DNA of 64,000 nucleotides. Source: Kribbella aluminosa (GTDB taxonomy: Bacteria > Actinomycetota > Actinomycetes > Propionibacteriales > Kribbellaceae). The stretch is taken from the NCBI RefSeq assembly GCF_017876295.1, contig NZ_JAGINT010000002.1, positions 1 through 64,000 of the forward strand. The letters are read 5' to 3'. Below are positions 47,918 through 56,869 of the stretch, piece by piece (the first letter of the stretch is position 1; each line of letters opens with the position of its first letter). The notes beneath the pieces were generated by a model that was given only the letters and a program-made list of their open reading frames with translations, ran no database searches and was not told the DNA's origin. The translations under genes and the position numbers were made by a program.

Positions 47918-49654
47918 GTGGCGATTCCTGCGGCGTACGATGGCCTGATTTCTTACGCCGACTCTCTGTTCTGGATTCAGTCGGCCGAAGGTCCTGATCA
48001 ACTCGTCAAGTGGACTGCTAGCGATGGGATTGCCCTCGCTGCACCGCAGGGTTTCGAAGTGGGCAACGAGATTCATGCCTACGGCGGTGGAGCGGTTGCA
48101 GCGTCCGCCGGTGGTGTCTACGGCGTCTCGTCAAAGGATGGGCGGATCTACCGACTTACTTCCGAGGAAGCCGAGCCGCTGACCGGGGGTACCGGAGATC
48201 AGCTTGGCGACCTGGTTGTCCGCGGCGAGACTGTTTTCGCTCTGTGTGAGGGCACGAACGGGGATCAGCTGGTCGATGCCGACACCTCGACCGGGCAAGT
48301 TCGTGTGCTCCTGCAGTCATCGAGTTTCCTTTCGTCGCCTCGGCCGGGACCTGACTATGTGGCTTGGCTGAGCTGGGATGCCGATCACATGCCTTGGGAC
48401 AGCACCCAGCTGTGGGTCGCTCGATACAACGCCCGTTCAGGTGGCTCTCTGGGAACTCCGCTGCTTGTAGCCGGTGGGCTCTCAGAATCAGTCGTCGAAC
48501 CTCAATGGAGCGCCGACGGAAGTCTCTACTTCATGTCCGATCGAACGGGTTGGCTCAACCTGTATCGATGGGATGGCCAGCGCACATATGCGGTAGCGCC
48601 GATGGCAGCTGACTGTGCCGCCGCGCCGTGGGAACTGGGCTATCGGAGTTACGTGCTCCTAGAGGACGGGAAGGTCGCCATCCGGGCTCGCCAGGACTTC
48701 GAAGACCACCTCCTTCTCATCGACGAGACTGGGCATTCAGAGGCCCTTCAGCTGCCATACACCGCGATCAAGCCCTATCTGTGCACGATCGACAACGCCG
48801 TCGCGATGATCGCCGCAACCCCGACGACTGCGCCGGCCGTTGTGCTCATCGACAGGGATGGGTCGTACGCCGCTATCGCCGGGCAAGAGCCTCCACAGAA
48901 CGAGGTCAGGCAGCCTGAGCGACACTCGGCTGACGGCATCGACTTCCTGTTGCATCCGCCAATTGACGCCGAGACAAATTGGCGAGCACCGGTCATCGTG
49001 CGTGCACATCCTGGGCCGACAGACGAGATCTCTCTGCGGCGTGACCCACAGATGGACTTCTTCACCCGTCACGGCTTCGCCGTTGCGGACGTTGACTATC
49101 GCGGAAGCACCGGTCACGGCAGGGCGTTCCGCCGCAGTCTGTACGGCAACTGGGGTTCATACGATGTGGAGGACTGTGTGGCGGTAGCGCAGCACCTCAT
49201 CACGCTTCGAGTGACTCTCGCCGCCGAGGTCTTCATCTGCGGATCCAGTGCCGGCGGATACACGGCCCTTCGCGCGGCCACCACCACCGGACCGTTTCGG
49301 GCGGCCGCGGCTAGATCGCCCATTGTCGATCCGAAGAGGTGGGAGGCCAGTGTGCCAAGGTTCCAGCGCGCACACGCATCGGCATTGGCAAGCGGCGCAA
49401 TCGCTGTCAGCTCTGCAGATATCGAGTGCCCCGTTCTCCTCGTACACGGGCTTCACGACCCAATTACCTCGGCGCAAGACACGGTCGCGCTAGCCTCAGA
49501 TCTCAAGGCACGTGGAGCCGACCACGAGCTATTGGTACTGGACACGTCGAGCCACACACTTGCTGCGCCCGACTTGGCAGCGAAAGTCCTCGACGCCGAG
49601 TTGCGGTTCTTCCGCCGCATACTGGATCAATCAGAGAGCGCGAAGCGCACATAG
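47918..49654 (+). CDS. S9-family prolyl-oligopeptidase-like peptidase
   Basis: 578 residues: an N-terminal beta-propeller (about 1-330) and a C-terminal alpha/beta-hydrolase domain. Catalytic residues are Ser in GSSAGGY (near 444), Asp in LLVHGLHDPI (near 515) and His in SSHTLAAPD (near 546). The conserved VADVDYRGSTGHGRAFR loop is present. The GTG start is at 47918. There is no signal peptide, so it is cytoplasmic. It shares its divergent promoter region with cassette 4, has the box A palindrome 60 bp upstream, and is therefore probably co-regulated with the lanthipeptide locus. It could remove the FxLD leader peptide, as no other peptidase is encoded nearby (inference). Confidence 0.88.
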   Translation: MAIPAAYDGLISYADSLFWIQSAEGPDQLVKWTASDGIALAAPQGFEVGNEIHAYGGGAVAASAGGVYGVSSKDGRIYRLTSEEAEPLTGGTGDQLGDLVVRGETVFALCEGTNGDQLVDADTSTGQVRVLLQSSSFLSSPRPGPDYVAWLSWDADHMPWDSTQLWVARYNARSGGSLGTPLLVAGGLSESVVEPQWSADGSLYFMSDRTGWLNLYRWDGQRTYAVAPMAADCAAAPWELGYRSYVLLEDGKVAIRARQDFEDHLLLIDETGHSEALQLPYTAIKPYLCTIDNAVAMIAATPTTAPAVVLIDRDGSYAAIAGQEPPQNEVRQPERHSADGIDFLLHPPIDAETNWRAPVIVRAHPGPTDEISLRRDPQMDFFTRHGFAVADVDYRGSTGHGRAFRRSLYGNWGSYDVEDCVAVAQHLITLRVTLAAEVFICGSSAGGYTALRAATTTGPFRAAAARSPIVDPKRWEASVPRFQRAHASALASGAIAVSSADIECPVLLVHGLHDPITSAQDTVALASDLKARGADHELLVLDTSSHTLAAPDLAAKVLDAELRFFRRILDQSESAKRT

Positions 49655-50904
49655 TCCCCGAACTCGATCACCGGTTCGAGGTCCGAGTACGGCACGAGAT
49701 CCTGACGCAATTCGTCGATCCGACTCCGGCTGCGCGCGGATGATGTCTGTGCCGCGAGATCGACCGCGTTCCGACCGATGACGCACGCTTGCTCCGGATC
49801 GCCGGCCCGTGCCAAGGACGAAGCCATCAGCGCAGTGTCGATGGCGAGCCGGCGTACGTGGCCGGATGCAATCTGGCTCAGTGCCTCACTTGCCTGCTCC
49901 TGTGCAAGCACCTGGTGGCCAAGGTCGTGAAAACAATGCGCCATCTCATCGGCTAGGTACGCCGGGGTGAAATACCTGATCCAGGCAGGTGCATTGTCCG
50001 GGGCTGCGGCCGCCAACTGGGTCTCGGCGCGGAGCAGAGCTTCCGTGGCTGCCTTCTCGTCCCCCCGGCGAGCCTCGCCCCGCGCCAGCACCGCTTCAAA
50101 CGCTGAACGCACCGTGGGGTCTGCGATGTCCGTAGTCCCGTGAATGCCCGTTCGAGCCATTCGCAATGCCTGATCGACATCGCCTCCGTGGAGTGCAAGG
50201 TGAGCGCTGCTCACAGACAGAAGGTAGCCGCCATAGAGCCGATCCCCGGCTGCTGTCGTGAGCTCCAGCGCCCGCAGATAGCAGTCGCGGGCATAGTCAT
50301 CGTGCCCGAGGTCGATCGCCTGATATCCGGCGAGTTCCCAGAAGCCGGCCGCGGTTGAGTACAACGTCTTCGCTGTTACCTCATCGACCGGAGCGCGAGT
50401 CAGCAAGTGTTCTAGTTCGACAGCTACATAACCGGAGACCAGCTGATGTATCCGGCCGGCGCCGTGCTGATGGTCGAGCTCTCTGAAGCGAATGAGTTGC
50501 TGGATGACTGCCGAAACCTCCTCTTCGCCGACCAGATCGTCGTTGGACCCGAAGATGCGAACCTCACCGGTAGACGTGGTGAGCCAATCGAGCGCTGCTC
50601 GCTCGAGCGTTGTCTCGACTCGTCGCGGAGGTGGTTGAGCAATGCGACGTTGCGAGCGAAGGCTCGGCTCGAACGCCTGAAGGAGGCCAGCAGCGCCGAG
50701 TTCCCGATCAAGGTCAGCGATAAGTTCAGAGGTCGGCCAGCGCAGGGCCTTCTCGATCTTGCCGATCTGATCCTTGCTAACGAAGACCAGCGATCCGAGA
50801 TCCGCCTGGGACAGACCTCGCCGTCCACGCAGATCACGGACAGCAGCTCCGAACGCGTCGCGCACCGATGCCTGTGGAGACAGAGGGCGAGGAGACTGCG
50901 CCAT
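49627..50904 (-). CDS. Xre-family regulator with TPR-like domain
   Basis: 425 residues. The helix-turn-helix FGAAVRDLRGRRGLSQADLGSLVFVSKDQIGKIEKALRWPTSELIADLDREL occupies about residues 15-70. A helical repeat region follows (LYSTAAGFWELAGYQAIDLGHDDYARDCYLRALELTTAAGDRLYGGYLLSVSSAHLALHGGDVDQALRMARTG, AIDTALMASSLARAGDPEQACVIGRNAVDLAAQ). The ATG at 50904 has GGGGAGG upstream; an upstream extension to 50967 is unlikely. Its end overlaps the S9 peptidase end by 28 bp, tail to tail. It is the nearest regulator to cassette 4 and may bind box A. Confidence 0.87.
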   Translation of the reverse strand: MAQSPRPLSPQASVRDAFGAAVRDLRGRRGLSQADLGSLVFVSKDQIGKIEKALRWPTSELIADLDRELGAAGLLQAFEPSLRSQRRIAQPPPRRVETTLERAALDWLTTSTGEVRIFGSNDDLVGEEEVSAVIQQLIRFRELDHQHGAGRIHQLVSGYVAVELEHLLTRAPVDEVTAKTLYSTAAGFWELAGYQAIDLGHDDYARDCYLRALELTTAAGDRLYGGYLLSVSSAHLALHGGDVDQALRMARTGIHGTTDIADPTVRSAFEAVLARGEARRGDEKAATEALLRAETQLAAAAPDNAPAWIRYFTPAYLADEMAHCFHDLGHQVLAQEQASEALSQIASGHVRRLAIDTALMASSLARAGDPEQACVIGRNAVDLAAQTSSARSRSRIDELRQDLVPYSDLEPVIEFGDYVRFALSD

Positions 50905-51219
50905 CTCTGCCTCCCCGTTGCATTCATGGCCGGGAGTAACCCGGCACCGACCAGCTAGGCGAATCATCCTCGTTCACACGACCTGACACTGCCACAACAG
51001 CCTTACATTAAGACACGCCATCGACACTCTCCGCAACCCCTACGCGAAATGCGTTTCACCATTCCATTCGATGCCGCAGTTGGTCGGCCCTAGACCGACA
51101 CACCGTAGGCAGCGGCGCCTACCTCTCGCTACGCTGAAAGGCGCGCGGAGATGGGTTGAGTCGACCCTTCCTGGCGGCCGTGCAGGAGCCGTTTATGTAG
51201 GCCTGGCGGGCGACTTCGC
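50905..51219. other. 315-bp intergenic stretch without a supported gene
   Basis: It lies between the start of the Xre-TPR gene and the end of the next minus-strand gene. Only short open frames are present (for example 51071-51358 plus, which overlaps a better gene). I see no box A or box B palindrome, hairpin with T-run or tRNA in it. Confidence 0.5.
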
Positions 51220-52164
51220 TTACCGGCTGCGCTGGTTCCAGTGGGTGCGCAGGGGGCCGCGGAGCACTTCGGCGAACTCGGCGCGCAAATGCGTCAGATC
51301 AATCGGGCGGCCAGCCAGTTGCGTGCACAGCTCGTTGAGCGGCCATGCCCCGAGGTAGCCGAACCTCGCCAGGTAGATCGCCACCGTGTGCAGGCCGAAC
51401 CTGTCGGAGTAGTCAAGTAGCGTGTATCCCAGCAGCTGGTCGAGATCGGAACGCGCAAGGCTTGCAGCCCGCGTGCCGTCCGCCCGCGGCTGTCCACCCT
51501 GGCCTGCTTTGAAGTCCACCAGCATTCCGCCGGCAATCAGATCCGCGTCTGCGTTCAAATCTTTGCTGCCGTCGAACGTCATGCCAGAAGCCACCGGCCC
51601 GGCGGGCAGGCTCGGTAGCAATCGCTGTCGCGCCAGATCCCGCATCGCGATCAGGTCGGCGACCTCGGCATCATTTGCCAACGCGAGCAGATCTGCTGCC
51701 CGGCTGGACTCGGACAGACTCATCAGCCGAGAGTTTTCCACCGGTGCGCGGAACAGCTCGCCCATCAACGCAAGGGCGTAGCAGACTCGTGCCCACCACT
51801 CGTCATTGCGATCGGCGAACTGACCCGGAGTCAGTGGCCCCACAACCGGCCTGTCCACTTTTGCTCGGATACCACCCAGCTCCGACAGCAGCTCCAGCCC
51901 AGCCTCGCCCCACGGGCCGGGCCGCTTCATCAGCCCACCGAGCGGCAGTCTGAGCGTGACGGCTCCGTCGGCGAGCATGCGCAACCACCAGTCGATCGCC
52001 GCGCCCTGAGTTCCCGGCGCGACCGTGGCCGGCATCAGCAACTGCTGCGGACCGGCAGCCACGCGAAACGACTTCTGGATTTCCTTGTGGTCAGGGAATG
52101 TGGACCGCAACCACAGTGCCACTGGGCTGGCCGGGTCTTTCACTTCATCAGTCAAGGCAGACAT
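51220..52164 (-). CDS. Hypothetical protein with PD-(D/E)XK-like motif
   Basis: 314 residues. The C-terminal third has DADLIAGGMLVDFKAGQG, the D...(D/E)-x-K pattern of PD-(D/E)XK nucleases (Asp, then Asp-Phe-Lys). RSDLDQLLGYTLLDYSDRFGLHTVAIYLARFG follows, like the helix and Q/Y motifs found after the catalytic Lys in restriction-type nucleases. The N-terminal part is helical. I start it at the ATG at 52164. It stands at the left end of a set of nuclease genes and may belong to a defence island, but it is not a known named system to me. Confidence 0.65.
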   Translation of the reverse strand: MSALTDEVKDPASPVALWLRSTFPDHKEIQKSFRVAAGPQQLLMPATVAPGTQGAAIDWWLRMLADGAVTLRLPLGGLMKRPGPWGEAGLELLSELGGIRAKVDRPVVGPLTPGQFADRNDEWWARVCYALALMGELFRAPVENSRLMSLSESSRAADLLALANDAEVADLIAMRDLARQRLLPSLPAGPVASGMTFDGSKDLNADADLIAGGMLVDFKAGQGGQPRADGTRAASLARSDLDQLLGYTLLDYSDRFGLHTVAIYLARFGYLGAWPLNELCTQLAGRPIDLTHLRAEFAEVLRGPLRTHWNQRSR

Positions 52165-52276
52165 AGCCCGCAACCTACCGACCGCCGCCGACATCCCCGA
52201 TCGTGCGTGAACGCGATTCCCGGCGAGCGCTGCGCCGGGTGGTGTGCCGCCATCCGGCGCTGGCTGCAACGTTCGC

Positions 52277-52465
52277 CTACTGCTGATCACGTAGCAGGGC
52301 GACCAGTAAGCCTGCTGCCTCGATCGCTACAGACACTCCGAGCGTCCACCTTGTAGAAGTGGACGCGGCCACGCCAATCAGCACCGCGGCCATCAGAATC
52401 AACTGTCCGCGGTCGCTGACCAGCGGCAGCCGCCGACGTCGACGTCGACGTCCTTTGCTCCTCAA
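52277..52465 (-). CDS. Small two-helix membrane protein
   Basis: 62 residues: a very basic start (RSKGRRRRRRRL) and two hydrophobic helices, GQLILMAAVLIGVAAS and LGVSVAIEAAGLLVALL. The TTG start at 52465 has GGAGAAAG upstream. Opposite-strand coding near 52359-52490 is less convincing. Function unknown. Confidence 0.5.
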   Translation of the reverse strand: MRSKGRRRRRRRLPLVSDRGQLILMAAVLIGVAASTSTRWTLGVSVAIEAAGLLVALLRDQQ

Positions 52466-52490
52466 CCGACTTTCTCCGCCGGGTCCGCCG

Positions 52491-52952
52491 GTGCAGTTAA
52501 ACCTCGAGCTCGGTCCTCGCATCGACCAGGACCCTCAGCCTTGGAAGCGGCCAGGCAAAGACCATCAGGTAGTAGCCATTCCGGTCGACTTCTTCCTCAA
52601 TGGATGGGTACTTGTGCTGACCGACTCGGAGATCGCCGCCTGGTTGATGTTCCGCTATTTCGGGCAGATCGGCGCCAAGGCATCGTCGGACGGTTTCACG
52701 TTGTTCGCCGATGACCGCCTGGCCTGGTACGACCTGAGCAAGGACGTATGGGAACCCCACGCCGTGCTCGGACGGATGGGGTTGATGACGGCCCAGACCT
52801 CCCCTACCAGCCGGGATCCGGCGAGGCGAGCTCTCGACGCGATGGGACCGTGTCCAGGTCACCGACGATGGGCTGCGCCACGGGGCGCTCACCTCGGCGC
52901 TCGCGGCCGTCGCAGCCACCAAGGACGGCGTAGTCGGCCTCGAGGAGGCTAA
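52491..52952 (+). pseudogene. Frameshifted actinobacterial hypothetical protein
   Basis: VVAIPVDFFLNGWVLVLTDSEIAAWLMFRYFG...FTLFADDRLAWYDLSKDVWEPHAVLGRMGLM belongs to a type of actinobacterial protein of unknown function with the motif (P/A)xxFFxNGWxxVLxxxEIA. After about 52790 this frame becomes low-complexity, while a neighbouring frame continues coding-like as RWDRVQVTDDGLRHGALTSALAAVAATKDG. A frameshift between about 52790 and 52850 is likely. No good start signal was found; 52491 (GTG) is my best guess. Confidence 0.5.
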
Positions 52953-53232
52953 CGCGAGTCCGACAACCGGCAACCGGCAACCCAGTGCCACGTTCACCGG
53001 CGACTACGCCACTAGCTGCACGCGAGATCGGACCTTAACAATGCCGATCGCGTCGATTCCGCCGTATACGTCACGGCTGACCGCTTACGAGCGTCGGCGA
53101 CTACCATCGTTTGCAGAGCGGCTCGGCAACCTGCGTCACCTGGAGCGCCTCGCCAACCAGGGCGGGGGCCGAATCTCCCGGCCCCTCGAAAATCCACTGC
53201 CGCGAGAGAGCATCACGGAGAGGCAACAAACG

Positions 53233-54045
53233 GTGACGCTCACGTTCGATTCGATCCTGCACAGCGCCGGAATCGATCCCGGCGAGGCTCTTGTGATCCG
53301 CCACGCCTACGTACGCGAACACGAAGACAGCGGTCTGCCGGGCCTCCACGCTGACTCCACCGACGCAGAGATCCTTCAGTACACGAGCAAGCACTCCACG
53401 AGACCACGCATCTTCCCGACTGCTCCGCCCCGCATCTGGATCGTATTCATCCGCGAGGGCGGCGACCGAGCCCGCCTCTGGTCGGTGCTGGAGAACCGCG
53501 GCGAGACTTCGAACGACGGCACACTGCGAACGTTCGATCTCGTCACGTCCGAGCAGATGGCGGACCTCCGAAACCGGCTGGTGATTGGCTGGAGATCGCC
53601 GCGTACCTGGAGGATCAACGCCACGACCGCGGCCGGCTACCCGGTGATCGAGATCGCCGACGCCGAGCCCGTGCCATTCCCCGGCTTCGACCGCCTCGTT
53701 CTGGACCACGCCAAGCTCCAGGCCGTGATGCGCGAGCACCGCTATGCCTCGTGGCGCACTGCCCTGGCGTCGGTGATAGGCGTCTACCTGATCACCGACA
53801 CCCGTGACGGGCGTCAGTACGTCGGCAAGGCCGACGGTGCGGAGAGCATTCGCCAGCGCTGGAGCGCCTATGCAACCAACGGCCATGGCGGTAACACCGA
53901 ACTGCGCAACCTCGACCCGACAAGCTTCCGGTTCTCGCTCTTACGGGTGTTCGACCCAGCGACGCCCACCCGTCAGATCGACGCCGCCGAGGGCCACTTC
54001 AAGATGGCCCTCGACGCCCGTAGACACGGCCTGAACCGGAACTGA
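53233..54045 (+). CDS. GIY-YIG nuclease-family protein
   Basis: 270 residues. The GIY-YIG domain is C-terminal (from about residue 183): GVYLITDTRDGRQYVGKADG (GIY...YVG), SIRQRWSAYATNGHGGN with the catalytic Arg, then AAEGHFKMALDARRHGLN holding the Glu and Asn. The N-terminal 180 residues are a separate alpha/beta domain of unknown role. The GTG at 53233 with GGAGAGG upstream is a better start than the open frame to 53041. Such two-part GIY-YIG proteins are common near restriction and defence genes and might act as nucleases against foreign DNA. Confidence 0.85.
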   Translation: MTLTFDSILHSAGIDPGEALVIRHAYVREHEDSGLPGLHADSTDAEILQYTSKHSTRPRIFPTAPPRIWIVFIREGGDRARLWSVLENRGETSNDGTLRTFDLVTSEQMADLRNRLVIGWRSPRTWRINATTAAGYPVIEIADAEPVPFPGFDRLVLDHAKLQAVMREHRYASWRTALASVIGVYLITDTRDGRQYVGKADGAESIRQRWSAYATNGHGGNTELRNLDPTSFRFSLLRVFDPATPTRQIDAAEGHFKMALDARRHGLNRN

Positions 54046-54289
54046 TACCTGGTGCTCGCTCAGCCCGAACGCTGGGACGGGCCGGTTCGCCTGCTGTCCA
54101 CACTCGTCGTCATTCGTCGCACTTCTCTGATTCGTCGTGGGCGGCACCATCACGATGCCGACAGCGGCTACACGTCGGCGGACGAACGATGCCCGCCCGG
54201 TTCGGGTCCGACCTCGCTAGTCGGGCTCTACCCCTGCATTGGTGGCTGCGGGGGTCCAGATAGCTCTGCGTCCGCTGCCCCTATCTGGT

Positions 54290-56869
54290 TCACGGTTCAT
54301 TAGATTCGGGCGTGCTTTCTCCGTGGTTGTGTGGATGGTCGAGATCGGAGCGTTCCGCGAGGTGGAGTGGCACCGGCTTCTTGGTCCGGTCATCCCAGGC
54401 AGCCGCCTGATGGCACAGCCTGGCTGTGAGTTCTACAAGTACTGCTGGTTGCCATGATCCTGCTCGTGCGATCGTGATCTCGATCATGGTGAGCGCGTGC
54501 CAGTCTTCGGCGTGGAACTTCGCTTGATCGGTCGGCAGTGTCCACCGGGTGTATTTGGCGCCGGTTTTTGCTCCAATCGATTTGCCTCGGTAGGTCTTGG
54601 ACGCTTGCGCTAGGAGCCAACTGCCTGTTCCGTTCTCGCTGTGTCCATATACCTGCATCTGTGGCAGCGCCGGTTGATGGGGGTCGGCCACCGGCGTGCC
54701 GTGTCCGCGATGGGTGGCTTGCGGAACCCGCTGTCCGCTGGCGCAGCGAACCACTGCAAGGTCTGGGTGGTTAAGGGAGTCGCCGGGCAGCGGTCCGCGG
54801 CCGAGAGCTGTGTCGTTGAGACCGGACCAGAGCCCTTTGCAGGATTCGGCGTCAACGAACAGCACCACGGGTCGGTCACGGGGAAACTCGGCTGCCTGTA
54901 GCGCCTGTTCAACGTAGGCCTGCACGGCTTCGCGCTTGTCGACTGTGCGGGAGAGTTCCTTCATTCCGATGGGATCGGTGTAGTACTCGGCGTTAGCCTC
55001 GCGGTAGCTCAACCAGGGCTGGCCTGGCTTGCCCGCACTCTTAACTCGCCATGGCTGGTTCAGGTCCGCTTCGGCATGAAGTGCCGTGAGACGAATTACG
55101 AGGCTGTTGGCGGGTTTGTAGCCATTGCGTTGTCGTCGTGGGGTGTCCTGCCGGATATGGATCCCCACCAGGATCGCCGACCGATCCAGCGTCACCGTGT
55201 CACCCTTCACCATGGCCTGCCCCAGGCGATCGTCGATCACGCCGGCCTGGCGAAAGAGATCTCGCATTGCGCCGATCGCCGGGTAGTCGGAGGCCTTCTT
55301 CGGCTGGACTATCGTTTCGTTGCCCTGTGCATCTTTTGTCTTCGCCTTGTTGGCGGCTTTCGGCTTGGCGGGGGTCCAGTTGGAGTTGATGAACTGGCTG
55401 ACGATGCCCTCTTCTCCAAGGAGGCGCCGCACGATCGGTTTCGCGTCGTCCTTTGGCGGGTCTTCGGGATCCCAGAAGGTCTCGGCCAGGGCAGCGATAC
55501 CGGTCCCCGGCTGTGCCTTCAGCCATGCTTGATCGTTGAGGACGCGAGGTTGTGGGCCGTGATCGAGGATGTCGCCGGCCTCTGCCATGATGACGCTCAG
55601 TCTGCCGGTCAGCTGGATGGTTTGACCGTCGGGGATTCCGGCCAGCGAGGTGTCCGGGGCAGCACTGTAGGTGGCCATGACTTCTTGCATGCGGCGGCGA
55701 ACGATCGGTGTGGAGTACAGGCAGACGATGCGCAGGTGCTGCAGGCCGCTGGCAAGTACTGCATCGTCGATTTTGGCTGCGGGGATGGCATGGTCGTCGA
55801 ATGCTTTGACGCTCATCGAGGTCTTGGCATATCGCAGGGGCTGGATACCGAGCTGCCGTGTCGCGTGCTGTCCTAGCTGGTAAAGAAATCTGACTCCAGG
55901 CCCTTTGCCTGTGGGGTGAAACAACGGCTTGCCGATGGGGCGTACCTGTCCGGCTTCAGTTCCGAATTCGGCGGGAAGCGTGATCGCGCTCAGGCCAAGA
56001 GCATCGATGACGTCTGCAACGTGGCCTTTGGTCTGGGCGTGGTCTCGTCCTATTTTCGGGTAGGGCGACAGGACCGGTAGCCGGAGGATCGGGTCAGCCG
56101 GCCCAGAACCTCTGTCGATATAGGCGTTCTTGACGAACGACCACGTCGTGGGGTGACGGGCCACGTGGCCGTCGAGACTGAGGTAGAAGTTCGCTGCACC
56201 GGGCACCGTGACGATGGCTGTCGAAACGTACTGCGTAGCGTGGCCGGTCCTGGTCTTCCCGGACGGCAGGCTGATGGGGTTGTCGAAGGCGAGAAGGTTG
56301 CCCTCGGTGTCCATTCTCAGCTGAATGGGGTAGGTGCCGTCGATGAGCAGTGGTTCGGCGGCGAGCCGGCGTGCGAGTTCCCAGCGGGCAGCCTGGTAGA
56401 ACCAGCGAGGCGCTGAGACTGGCTGGTTGACCTTGTCGCGCTCGATGAAGTCGGCGAGATTCTCGATGCGCGGCGTGATGCCTATTGGCAGCAGCGCTGC
56501 GAGCGTGTCCGAGGTGTGGTCGCCGGTGGTCAACTGTTCGAATTTCCGGATCGCGGTATGCATGATCCAGGGGTCGATCGGTTGGGTTGTGATGAGCAGG
56601 GCGTCGCTGTCGCGGGTGCCTTGGCGACCAGGGAACAGGGTTACTGGCTGGCCTGTAACAGCGGTCAGGGCGACGGTGAGTGCGGTGTAGCTTGGCATGA
56701 CTTCGTCGCGGGCCAGGCGGTTCTGCAACAGCTTGGTCATGCCGTCCCAGCCGGCCAGGAAGTCCGGATTCATGGGATAGATCGCAACGGTTCCCAGCGA
56801 TTGGGGGTCGATCTCGTAGGCGAGGGTGTGCAAGCCCTTGGCGAGGTCAGTGGTCACGGTGTTCGTCAT
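54290..56869 (-). CDS. pPIWI-RE family PIWI-like protein (RNaseH-fold), defence effector
   Basis: 859 residues. The layout fits the pPIWI-RE family (formerly DUF3962 plus RNase H domain). The N-terminal part is TDLAKGLHTLAYEIDP...PMNPDFLAGWDGM, and a MID-like region follows. The C-terminal PIWI/RNase H core has RPVVLFVDAESCKGLW (first Asp), PDLAVVRCASGQ, YGHSENGTGSWLLAQASKTYRGKS and AEDWHALTMIEITIARAG, where the conserved Arg and Glu of the family are expected. The family is known from three-gene islands with a DinG-type helicase and a REase-like protein, predicted to recognise R-loops or RNA-DNA hybrids of invading DNA. The ATG at 56869 overlaps the helicase end by 23 bp. Confidence 0.85.
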   Translation of the reverse strand: MTNTVTTDLAKGLHTLAYEIDPQSLGTVAIYPMNPDFLAGWDGMTKLLQNRLARDEVMPSYTALTVALTAVTGQPVTLFPGRQGTRDSDALLITTQPIDPWIMHTAIRKFEQLTTGDHTSDTLAALLPIGITPRIENLADFIERDKVNQPVSAPRWFYQAARWELARRLAAEPLLIDGTYPIQLRMDTEGNLLAFDNPISLPSGKTRTGHATQYVSTAIVTVPGAANFYLSLDGHVARHPTTWSFVKNAYIDRGSGPADPILRLPVLSPYPKIGRDHAQTKGHVADVIDALGLSAITLPAEFGTEAGQVRPIGKPLFHPTGKGPGVRFLYQLGQHATRQLGIQPLRYAKTSMSVKAFDDHAIPAAKIDDAVLASGLQHLRIVCLYSTPIVRRRMQEVMATYSAAPDTSLAGIPDGQTIQLTGRLSVIMAEAGDILDHGPQPRVLNDQAWLKAQPGTGIAALAETFWDPEDPPKDDAKPIVRRLLGEEGIVSQFINSNWTPAKPKAANKAKTKDAQGNETIVQPKKASDYPAIGAMRDLFRQAGVIDDRLGQAMVKGDTVTLDRSAILVGIHIRQDTPRRQRNGYKPANSLVIRLTALHAEADLNQPWRVKSAGKPGQPWLSYREANAEYYTDPIGMKELSRTVDKREAVQAYVEQALQAAEFPRDRPVVLFVDAESCKGLWSGLNDTALGRGPLPGDSLNHPDLAVVRCASGQRVPQATHRGHGTPVADPHQPALPQMQVYGHSENGTGSWLLAQASKTYRGKSIGAKTGAKYTRWTLPTDQAKFHAEDWHALTMIEITIARAGSWQPAVLVELTARLCHQAAAWDDRTKKPVPLHLAERSDLDHPHNHGESTPESNEP

